From: Trematomus loennbergii
Taxonomy: Eukaryota; Chordata; Actinopteri; Perciformes; Nototheniidae
DNA length: 64,000 nucleotides
Assembly: GCA_012861695.1 (NCBI GenBank)
Contig: JAAOOA010000129.1
Coordinates: forward strand, 267,501-331,500
Direction of reading: 5' to 3'
Part shown: piece by piece, positions 36,612-48,600 of the stretch
Layout of the letters: each line of letters begins with the position of its first letter
How positions within the stretch are numbered: the stretch's first letter is position 1
Translations under genes and position numbers: made by a program
The notes under the pieces: generated by a model
What the model was told of the DNA's origin: nothing
Seen by the model: the letters and a program-made list of their open reading frames with translations, nothing else
Databases searched by the model: none

Positions 36612-39600
36612 TCACTGCTGCTTGCACTCAGCTGGGGGGACTGCATCCTTCTGAGGGAGAGCAGAGGGGGGTGTTAAGACGTGGAAGAAAAACACACTCT
36701 GACACACACACACACACACTGCATACCAAAAAAAACTGAAAATCAAACAGCAAAGCCAAGTAAATACAGTTCCTTGAAAGCTCCTCACCTCCCGGTTATT
36801 TAGAACAAACGCAGATATGAACGTGGGGAATATGACTCACAGATATTTTTTGATTGAATGCACTGTTTTCAGGATCCTTACAAATGCCGTCATTACAAAA
36901 GTGCATTGAATTGTCCTGAAGAATCTGCCGTTGAAAATAGGCCATGTATTGCATAACTCTACTAGGGCTGTCTCGAATACCATTTTCCGGGCTCCGGATA
37001 TTCGGTAGTAATCAGCAGCGAATATTCGGCACCGGGGGGGTGTGCGTAGTAATCAGCAGCGAACCGCTTCAACACGTGTATTTCGGTTTATTCACGGCAT
37101 TCATTTTGTTATTCTACAGTATTGTTGTTTTATAGTTATTTGTTAATGTAACCCAATTTGTGTTCTTTGAAATTGAAAAGGATATCGCATTGCGTTTGTT
37201 ACTTTCGTTGCAGTTGTATATGTCATTAGTGTAATTTGGCTTGGCTTCCTATTTTGTATGGACATGCTTTTATTTTTGAAGGAGAGTTAACGCTGTTGAC
37301 AGGAAGTTGTTGTTGCTATGGAAACAACGTGACGGAGATTAACGGAGAAAAATCTACATTATAAAGACGGAGAAAGTAAACGATCACGTGTATGGTTAAG
37401 TGTTAGCACCCCCCGAAGAGGCACAAGCTCTTACGTGGATATTGGAGATTTCAATAAATTCAATTCGGCAACAACAAAAACGAATATGAAACCCGAATAG
37501 TACTCCAACGAACGAATATTCGGGTCCAGCCCTAATATCTCAAAATGTTAAAAATGACCATTAGTTAGTACAGACCAATGTCAGCTTATTTGTTGGATAA
37601 AAACCTGTTTTAAAAAAGGTATGTCTTTAATATATAGTGGATTCGATGTACATTTTAAATACATATAAGGGAATTTAATTCAGTCCTGTGTTTATTGACC
37701 TATTGGAATGGTTTTATTGATCACAATGCTAGGTGTTACTTGGCATTTAGGAGGTGGTAGTATCAAGGCACCTATTTTGTATGAAAAGTACCATATAAAT
37801 AAAGTTTGATTTGATAAGAAATCTCAACAGATCCTAAGGCCATTATGTTTAAATCATTTAATAATTAAACACTTAAGAGTAAAACTCTACACTGTAAGGT
37901 CATTTAAGCCATTGTTCAATTTAGCCACGGCTGTACTTCTCACAGTGGAGCCCAAAAATAGCAGTCAATGCCAGAAAACGTTACAGACTGTAATAAACAT
38001 CTTGACAGCTTTTTTGTTTACATCTGCTGTACGAAATCTAGTTTAATATGGAAAAAAAGGCAACTAGAGATAGAAAACACTGGTATTTTGGATTCCTGAC
38101 AACTTTAAGTAAGGCCTTTTTTCAAACAAATAGTCCTCCAAAGCCATTATACCAGCATAAAAGCAAGTCTATAGAGAACACAAAGCACGAGACGATCTAA
38201 AGCATGGAACCAATAGGCGCTTTCACACCGGAGTACTTTTCCCGTTTAGTTCCGATAGCTCCTGAGATTTTGCGTTCACACCAAAAAGAGAACTTAGTTC
38301 ATGAGAACTTTTACCCCCTTTTTAGTGCCTGCTAGAGAGGTGGTACTTTCCATGGGAGAAAGAAAGTTCCCATTTCTGATTGGCTGGGCGGATTGCAAAC
38401 CACGCCCCGTAAAACTCTGAAAAGTTTTTTGAAGCCGCCATTGTATTTGCTGGCATTAGCATTAGCCCAGCGCACCAACAGAGAGAGAATAACTTATGGC
38501 AACACAAAAGAAAACATGGGAGCGGTGGAGATGAGGTGTCGGCGTTCTGGCGATTTACTCTGAAGGCTTCAGTAGAAGCTGCTGGGAGTCCAGTAGCTTC
38601 TACTGAAGCCAGTCCCCAACTCCGGGGACTTCCGGCCGGGGACTCCAGGTGGCAGTATACACGTGAAGTTGTTTGCGGCCTGCCAGTAAACCCAAAGCAG
38701 AAGAAGAAGTGACGTCAGCGGCTTCATTTGACTAATCCTCCCTCAGGGAACTTATTCCGGTGTGAACACGATCGGCTCTTAGTTCCATGGGGTACTAAGT
38801 GCTGGGAACTATGTACGGCAAAGTACTTGGTGTGAAAGCGGCTCTTGATGCTAAAATGTGTATTTAAAAAAAACAAAAAAAACATCCATGAACAAAACAG
38901 AATTCATGATAGACAAAAGTCCCCTCCTGACTGAGGGTGTTTCTCAATCGCGAGTACGCTTGCTTGGTAGCACATGTCTGCCGAGCATCTTGCTTCAGAA
39001 GCGAGTCAAGAATACTTCCTGGCATTCTGAAAACGAAGTGTGGAACACGCTAGCAAGTGTGCGTCATATGAGAGGCCCCGCCTTACATCTTCCGCCACAG
39101 ATTTGGGGAAATTGGTCCGTGCGCAAAGCATTGTGGGGATTTTAAGACCGCGAAGTCTACTCATGTGCAGACTCGATATTTCTCCAAACGGAGTACGCCG
39201 GGCTCGGTAGATTTCCAAGTATACTGGAGATTGGAACAGTACTTCGGCGGCACTCGATGACGTAGTATGCTTGAAATAGTGGCTCTGAAGCAGCTTTACT
39301 CGCGATTGAGAAACACCCAGAAACTCAAAACGTTGTGTAAATTCAACATGGTGGAGAAATAAAGACGAAAAGGGAGGGCTGGACTGGCTTCAACATACAG
39401 AAACAATACAGGTGCAAATGCAGACGTTGCTATGGGGTTAAAGAGAAACAAAAACCAACAGCAAACCGGTGGGTTAGTAATTAGGGAGGGTGCAGCACGG
39501 CAAAAGAGGAAGGGGTGCAGAGAGATGAATGGAGGATGGAGAAACAGAAGGAAAACTAAAAAGGTGTTTGAGAGGGAAAGGGGTGATGGTAGTAAGCTGA

Positions 39601-42600
39601 CAATTCACAAGCTGTACCTACCAGGAGAGGGTTATTTTTCTACTGTCATCACTTAAACCTAGTGAGGAAAAATTTAAAGAATAGCTGACAAAGGATGCCA
39701 AAGTGACCGGAGGTGAAGCAACATCAATGAATAGGAGAAACACAAAAAAAGCCAAAAAACCAGCAGAATACAGAATGTCAAAGGCGCCTTTTTTGGATTT
39801 GAAAGGAAGCAGAAGTCATGCTCGTGAAGTACACTGCAGGACGTGTGCTTTTAATATATTATGTATCTGGACATTTTGTACATTGCACTTTCAATTTGTT
39901 ATTATGTGCAATGCTTTGTTTTACGCTGCTGCAACAAACAAAAAACCAAATTGGGATTATTAAAGTTCATTTTATCTTGTTTTAACCCTTAGATGCCCGA
40001 GTGACTGGACCCTACACTCTTCCATAAGTGGGTCAAAAAGGACCCGTATTAGAATAATGTGTTATTATGCCATTTCTGTTAAGAAAAATCACTTTTATAA
40101 TATTTTGGTTCACACTAGAAATATTTTACTATTTATAATTTCAGATTTTTTTTTAACATTTTGAACATATCGATGCAACCATCTGCGCTATTCTGAGACC
40201 CTCACAGTATTCCAGTCCCTCTTCTCCCGTCTACTCATAGCCCACCCCCCATCAATCCATGCCGGTTGATCAAGTTTGATAGTCCTATACCCCCCACCCT
40301 AACCTTCCCTTATATTGTAAAGCGATTTTGAGTCCTTGAAAAGCCCTATAAAAATATAATGTATTATTATTATACTGACAGGTATCAGATCTGGCTGTGT
40401 ACAATAATCTTCCTGAGAGGTGTCACTTGTGATGTAGTCTGTGTTGTCTACAGTGAATGTATTCCTGACAGCAACAGGTGATAAGAATCAAAGGTTCCCA
40501 TAGGATCCCATAGAAAATGCATGCGGGTCATATTTTACCCACTTATGGAAGCTTGGGGTAGTAACACAAAAACTACAATTTCTTAAAATGTATACAATTT
40601 AAATTTAAAATTTGAACGGCATGATATCCAAAACATGTTTTTTGAGGAATAGCTGGAATATGAAATGATAAAAAAAAATGTAATTACAAAGATACTTCAA
40701 GAAAACCACCTCACCGGGTCAAAAAAGACCCACTTATGCATCTAAGGGTTAAGACAGTTTAGCTTGTATAACTTTTTCTGCCGTCTGTACAATGTTTTTT
40801 ATTTAATTCACAGCTGCTTTACCTCCATCAGGAAGGCAGTGAAGCAGAACATAGTACAGAGGGAGAGGAATCTCAGTGAAATGACTAGAAACCTCTGCAG
40901 TTTGTCATTACATTTCATTCAAAACTACTTCCCAAAGCTACATTTTCTCCAAGACAAAGAATGCACTGGAATTGAGGCTCAAAGTGAGTTTTGTTTAAGT
41001 AAAAGTGTCCTCCTCCTACTTCTCTTCAATGCATCTAATACTGGATCTGTGTGTTGCAAAAGGTTAATGTTTAGTAGCAACATGCAACACTTCACTGATT
41101 CTGAAAATACGGTTCAAGTCAAGAATAATGTAAGCAAACCAGAAGCTGGTGCACGATGAGATGCATTTGACAGAATGTATTCTGTATGTTGAGCAGCTGT
41201 TCTCGACCTGCAGCTCAGGCGTAATGCTCAACCTCTCACTGTGACATTAAAGTTCCCTCAGTGTGTGAAGAGAGAGATCAATGGCCGACAGTGAGAGGCG
41301 CTTTACTTTTTGAGAAAGAGCCTCCTGAGCCAGAAAAGTTGAGAAGAGCTGAGCACGGTCTTTCTCCTGACACCAGAGATATTTAGAAAAGGGTGTGTGT
41401 GTGAGTGTGTGTGTGGTCTCACCTTGGGATCATAGTCGGGGTCGTTCTCCTCGTCTGCCTCCTCCTCTCCTTCCTGCACACACAGCAAAGTAAAAAAACG
41501 TCAGACTCCTCGATGTCTTCAACTCTAAATGGATGCACGTCTTAAATGTCATGTTCAATTGTTTTTATACAGTAAAAGGACGATATGCAATGTGCAACCA
41601 CTAGAGGTCTCAGTCAAAAAATATTAAAACAATAAGTCTGTTTGATGGGAGTCGGCTTCTTCCTGATTCTGTCAATGTTGAATGTTCAGGAGGTTTTTGA
41701 TGAAAGCAGATGTCCTATTCTCCTTTGATATGTTTTTCTGATAAATAAGATGCAGAAGCTCCATGACTAAAATCATTCATCCGATTAAAGTACAGAGGTA
41801 AAACCACAAAGATCCAAACTGTGTATTGTGACAATGTGGCTTATTACTGATTAAAAGTTAGTTTATAAGGAGGAGATACACATCCTTACAGTTGCGTGTT
41901 ACCTTGATATCAAATTACACATCTCTTGGGAGTTTAAAACATTTATAGAAAGATTAGGGATGGTTAGTCTTACCTCATCGTCTGCCTCCTCTCCCTCCTC
42001 ATCATACTGTAAAACAAAAACATGGAAGGAAAAAAAACATTAAACTTGCTTCATATTTCTACCCCAAATTCAGTAAAAAAATGATCCTGAAGTTTATTCC
42101 ACTTTAAAACGATCAAGGAATCATGTATTAGAAGAGTTTATAATTCTCTTTACTATAAAGCCAAAAAACTATGAAACAATGTCTCTCCAAACCCAGTCCC
42201 AGAACATTCCTTAAAACATTTTTTTTAGTAAAGCAGTTAAACTTCTTTATTACACAGCTAAGTTGAATACACAATTCTGATTGGAGAGTTCTAAATTTAC
42301 CAGAGGTCTGCTATTTTTTTTTTACTAGCAGACTGTCGCTAAGGAGAGCAGACCGTCTGTCGCTAAGGAGAGCCTGTCGCTAAGGAGAGCAGACCGTCTG
42401 TCGCTAAGGAGAGCAGACCGTCTGTCGCTAAGGAGAGCAGACCGTCTGTCGCTAAGGAGAGCAGACCGTCTGTCGCTAAGGAGAGCAGACCGTCTGTCGC
42501 TAAGGAGAGCAGGCAGCCTGTCGCTAAGGAGAGCAGGCTGCCTGTCGCTAAGGAGAGCAGGCTGCCTGTCGCTAAGGAGAGCAGGCTGCCTGTCGCTAAT

Positions 42601-45600
42601 GAGAGCAGACCGTCGCTAAGGAGAGCAGCTGTCGCTCTGTCGCTAAGGAGAGCAGACTGTCGCTCTGTCGCTAAGGAGAGCAGACTGTCGCTCTGTCGCT
42701 AAGGAGAGCAGACTGTCGCTCTGTCGCCAAGGAGAGCAGACTGTCGCCAAGGAGCGCAGCCTGTCGCCAAGGAGCGCAGCCTGTCGCCAAGGAGCGCAGC
42801 CTGTCGCCAAGGAGCGCAGCCTGTCGCCAAGGAGCGCAGACTGTCGCTCTGTCGCTAAGGAGAGCTGACTGTCGCTCTGTCGCTAAGGAGAGCTGACTGT
42901 CGCTCTGTCGCTAAGGAGAGCAGACTGTTGCTAAGGAGAGCAGACTGTCGCTAAGAAGGATCAAGGGACTATTTGCAGTCATATCAATCCGCAGAAAGAA
43001 GTCCGGTCAATTTAACGACAGCTGTGGACAACAAACATCAGTTTCTCCATCGTAATAACCGAGATAATGCCCAGCGAGGAGCTCAATAACGAAATTAAAG
43101 AACGCCACCACTCACATCATCATCATCATCCTCGATGGCCTCTCCTGTGAAGTAGAGCACCGCCCGGGGTACGATACGCTCACGGATGAAGTGGCCAATC
43201 TCAAAGTCTGCAGCCAGGACCGCATCCGAGTCCTCATCCTAAAGAAGAGGAAAAAGTCAAGACATGACGCTTTTAAAAAAAAGTACAAAGTAATTGTACA
43301 TCTTAAGTTTGTCGGTCCGAAATTCCCTTTATAATAATAAAAACAGCAAAAAGTACAAGTGATCAGGCCTTCACAATAAAATCATACGTTTGTAAAAATA
43401 AAATCTGGCCTATGAGGTTTTACGAAATCAGTCCACTTTCTCCATCGTGACACAAATAGTTCCTTTTACATGATACTTTTTTAATGCCATTATTATTTCT
43501 AGTCTTTTAATTTGTATTGTACAATGCCATGTCTTTTATGCTGCTGCAACACAAAAATGTCCCAACTGTGGATCAATAAAGTACTTATCTTATTTTATTG
43601 TCAGATATGCAGATTTGTTATGCTCAGGTTTAGAAAAAACGTATTGAATTCTCTCTTTTAAATGGCAAGATTAATATAGAAAACATTTGGTTATTTGGCT
43701 GAACAGCAAATATTTACTTTACCCTGGAAATCTCAACTAGAGTGGAGGGTCTTTATTGCTTTTGCTGTGTTAGTCAAGATAAATAGAGTCTATAATGAAT
43801 GTAAAAGTGTAGATTAAGTACAGCTACTTACCAACTCCCCACTTTCTGGAACTGTAAAGAAACAGAGAATCAAAGTTAGTTAACCCCAAACATTTTCTAA
43901 AATACTGAATCATCTGAAAATGTGACTGAAAGATATATTGTCAATATACTGTATTATTGTCTGAAACAAAACAAAAATACAGAATCATGTGTCTCTGAAC
44001 GCTTTAAGATGCTTAATATTTCTGCCTTACCCTCTGGGGGGGTGAAGAAGTTGAAGAAGGAGTCGTTGGGCACCGTTTTGGTGACCGTCCTCACTGTGCC
44101 GCGGCCCTTGTGCTTCTGCTTCTTCTTGATTGTTTTCAACGTAACATTTTTGCCCTTTGTCCAGTCAATCGTGCAACTGTGGTGAAAACACGAGGAGAAA
44201 GATCAGCATCCTTTACTCAAGTAGAAGTACAGATACTCGTGTTTAAAAATACTCTAGTCAGTACTACTTTCACCAAACTTCCTTACTCAAGTAAAAGTAA
44301 AGTAGTATGGGCTTTGAAATGTACTTAAGTAAAAGAACCCATAACTACCATCTGTTTTAAAGAGTAACTGACGTCCCTTTATATTAATAGAACAATAGGC
44401 GCTTTCACACCAAGTACTTTGTCGTACTTAGTTAATCAGAACTCTTTAGTTTTGATGAACTAAAGAGCAGATCGCGTTCACACCGGAATAAGTCCCTGAG
44501 GGAGGATTACGCAAATGAAGCCACTGACGTCACTTCTTCTTCTTCTGCTTTGGGTTTACTGGCAGGCCGCAAACAACTTCACGGCGTATACTGCCACCTG
44601 GAGTCCCCGGAGTTGGGGACTGGCTTCAGTAGAAGCTGCTGGGACTCCCAGCAGCTTCTACTGAAGCCTTCCGAGTAAATCGCCAGAACGCCGACACCTC
44701 CTTATCTCCACCGTCCCATGTTTTCTTTTGTGTTGCCATAAGTTAGTCTCTCTGCGTTTGTGCGATGGGCTAATGCTAATGCGAGCAAATAAAATGGCGG
44801 CTTCACAAAACCTTTTCTGAGTTTTACGGGGCGTGGTCTGCAATCCGCCCAGCCAATCAGAAATGGGAACCTTTTTCTCCCATGAAAGTACCTGCTCTCT
44901 AGCAGGGACTGAAAAGGGGGTGAAAAGGTTCTCATGAACTAAGTTCTAGTTCCGGATTTTTTTGGTGTGAACGCAACATTTCCGAACTATATCGGAACTA
45001 TACTGGGAAAAGTACTCTGGTGTGAAAGCGCCTATTAATGTCATTGTTAGCTAATGAATGTTTCCATGCTGAACAACGGCAACGTTTTCATTGGTCCCTC
45101 TTCTTTAGAGAAGACCAGGAAATGATGGATACACGGATCGTGTTCAAATCAATAGGCACGCAATGACTCTAAATAATAATGATCACGCCACCAAACACAC
45201 ATTCAAACTAAAGGAACCAGCCTGTTTGGGAAACGTAAGAAGTAGAAAGTACAGCTATTTGGGTTCAAAATGTAAGAAGTAGAAAGTACAGGTATTTGTG
45301 TTCAAATGTAAGAAGTAGAAAGTACAGGTATTTGTGTTCAACATGTAAGAAGTAGAAAGTACAGGTATTTGTGTTCAAATGTAAGAAGTAGAAAGTACAG
45401 GTATTGTGTTAAAAATGTAAGAAGTAGAAAGTACAGGTATTTGTGTTAAAAATGTAAGAAGTAGAAAGTACAGGTATTTGTGTTAAAATGTAAGAAGTAG
45501 AAAGTACAGGTATTTGTGTTCAACATGTAAGAAGTAGAAAGTACAGGTATTTGTGTTCAAAATGTAAGAAGTAGAAAGTACAGGTATTTGTGTTAAAAAT

Positions 45601-48600
45601 GTAAGAAGTAGAAAGTACAGGTATTTGTGTTCAACATGTAAGAAGTAGAAAGTACAGGGATTTGTGTTCAAAATGTAAGAAGTAGAAAGTACAGGTATTT
45701 GTGTTCAACATGTAAGAAGTAGAAAGTACAGGTATTTGTGTTCAAAATGTAAGAAGTAAAAGTAAAAAGTCATCAGAAAAATAAGTAGTGGAGTAAAGTA
45801 TTGATACCAGAAAAATGTACTCAAGTACAGTAACGAAGTATTTGTACTCCACTACTTCCCACCTCTGGTATCCAACATCTTTAAATGTCACATCTAAATA
45901 ACATCTTGGGAGTGTAGTTGAGAGGTTTTCGATATCAACTTGAATTATGGATTCTCACCCTGTGCAGCACATGATCTCCGGACCGTCGAAGGAGAACGGG
46001 TCGGTCTCGTCGGGCTCTGACCTCATCTTGTAGGTTTTTCGTCAACAAAGTGTTTGTGAAGAATTCGTTGGGCTCAAAGAGGAACTCTAACGTGAAGCTC
46101 TGGGGGAGAAGAGAGATCACATTTACAGCCTGTTCAATGATAACACACTGGTTTAAAAGTTTGTTTTGAACACTTCTTACTCACCATGGGCTGTTCTAGG
46201 TCTGAGAACTTTACTTTAATATCTTGTAAATGTTTAAGGATGGGTTCGTCGTGTCCTGAGGAGAGAAAGAACAACAGCATTCACAAGAGCATCCAGCACT
46301 CGTTTCTGATTTAGGAATATAAACTAGGGATGATTAATATTCGCCAGGGCTGTCCGATCTTCGATTTTGGTCATGGTCAGTTTCTGGCATCCCTAATATA
46401 TACACATACAATGTTTTCTCATAAGGCCTGTGTCCATAGAGCGCATTTTTCTGAATACTAGCGTCTTTTTCAACACAAAAAGCCGCTCTATAGACACACT
46501 ATCCACACTGTTAGATGCCATGTTCAACACATCTAAGGCAGGCAAGTAAACCTAGAATTCAAAGATGCTTAAGGAATAAACCACCATGTTTTCTCATAAG
46601 GCGTGTGTCCATAGAGCACATTTTTCTGAACAGTAGCGTCTTTTTTTTCAATTCATAGCAATGAGAACAGAGCGCATACACCAGCATGTCTTTGATGCTG
46701 AATCAGCCTTTCTGCCAGAAAAAGACACTCTATAGACACTTTCCACACTAGTGGACGCTATGCTCAACACAACTACAGGTGGAAGTAAACTCAGTAAACA
46801 CTGAGTCTCATTTTGAGCGTCTGGACGAACGTACCTGCAGCATGTCGCTGAGCAGATCCACATTTTTGAAAACCGTCGACCAGAACTCTGGGATTCCTTT
46901 GGGGTCTTCCTTCTCCTCGTCCTTCTTCTCTTCCTCCAGCTTGGCCTTCTCCTTCATCTCGTCCTAGTGGAGGAAGAAAGGTTCTCTTAAATATGATGCT
47001 TGATCAGGCTTCTCTTCCCCCCCACACACTATATCATGCCATGTAAAACTAAGTTCTCACCGCCTACAACCCACACATTGGTTAAAGAAAAATGAGCCCA
47101 GAGAAAGCTACATTTACGGATCAAAACAAGTCAACGCTGATATCTGGAATCAGTCAGTGATAAAACCAGTTTTCATGCCGTTTGAAATAAAAAATAACAC
47201 TCATTTAACAACAATTCAAGAGACAAACAACATCAATTGCTTAAGCCCCAAGCCTGTTTTTCAGGTCTCAGGCTCGAAAATGACTATATAACAAATAACT
47301 ATATCTTCACTTCTAAAAGGGGTAAATTAATAATCTTTTTTCTCAAAGCAATGATAAACCTGTGAGTTGGATGTAGAAAAGTCAGAATCAATATAGATTT
47401 TTTTTATTTGAAAGTAAATTCAGATTGAACATTATTATTGTGTCCGTCCAAAATCTCTCCCCAAATTTGGGAAGAGAGGTTTTTTTTCTCATCTGGATGC
47501 ATCATAGGTTACATGCATGATATGAAGGTGTTCAGACACACAGGACACATGCAGGTGTCACCTGTACCTGCTTACTTACTGTCAGCTCTTCCTCCTCATC
47601 TGCTTTCCATTCACACTCTTCATCGGTGGGCTCATAGGCGGCTTTCACTATGTCGCTTCTCTGGAGAAAGGGAGAAAAACAAAACGATAAGCATGGGCAT
47701 CATCCAGACTACAAGTACACAGAATATTATTTCAGCCTTACACAAAACCTATATAGCTGCAGAAATACAAGTCACAATAAAGGGAGTGTATGACTGACGT
47801 ACTTTGTCGAAGAGGGGCTGGTAGAGGGCCGCGTACTTTCTCTCCAGTTCGTGTACTTCTTCGTAGAACTTGGCCTCAATGTGGGCACATTTGACCTGCA
47901 GATTCTTCAGGGCGTTCACACGTCTCTTTACGACCTTTGGTAAACTGTGGCAAGACAAAATGGACAAGTATGAGGACTATCCTGTGCAAAAAAAAGTGCT
48001 CTACAATGCTCAAAATGTTAGAAAGAGTGTGATGAAAGGGGAGATAAAGGAAATGGCATGCATAAGAGTAGCGTCCACCCAATAAATAGCTCGCCAGTGA
48101 CAACCAGCATGTTTTAATCAAGTTAAATGACATATTTGCATGATGGGAAGCTGGTAGAAGCCTACATAAATCACCTTATTCTCATTCAGTGATTTTGAGA
48201 GTGATCTCCAGGCTGCTGAGTGTTTCCGCAGTATTGGAGATTATAAACTCCTGCACTATCCTCACAAGGGGATGCGTTTGGGATGTTGTAGCGGTTGAGT
48301 TGGTTGTTGACGGCCTAATACTTGACAAGATGATCAAAGAGCGGCTGGCTGATGGTTTTGCCGATTAAAGGAGCAGGTGTGGCACAGACGAGACAGACTA
48401 CATTCACTGCAGCATCCCAGACTATCACTGGTTTATCTCTGCACCAGCTCTACCCTAAATGACACCTCGTATTATATTCATCATATCATTGACCCGCTGT
48501 CAACAGATCCATTACAGTTGAGCCAGGGTTTCCTCGCCGGCTCTGATCCTCATTTTAAACGCATTTCTAAAATGTTTATTAAACCCAATTACTCAGGCAG

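Larger units (their letters stand above)
44190..45870 (-). mobile_element. ACTTGAGTA-type repeat element, expanded and interrupted
   Basis: Read on the - strand, it begins near 45870 with CCAGAGGTGGGAAGTAGTGG. It continues through GTACTTGAGTACATTTTTCT and a 37-bp minisatellite, and ends near 44190 with GTACTTCTACTTGAGTAAAG. A MITE (44395-45035) is inserted within it. Another fragment of the family lies at 54540-54905. I recognise the sequence as a common teleost repeat but do not name its class. Confidence 0.5.

Noticed and set aside
40764..41159. 131-codon frame as a gene
   Set aside because: It lies inside the last nap1l1 intron on the opposite strand, begins beside a transposon end and shows no domain.
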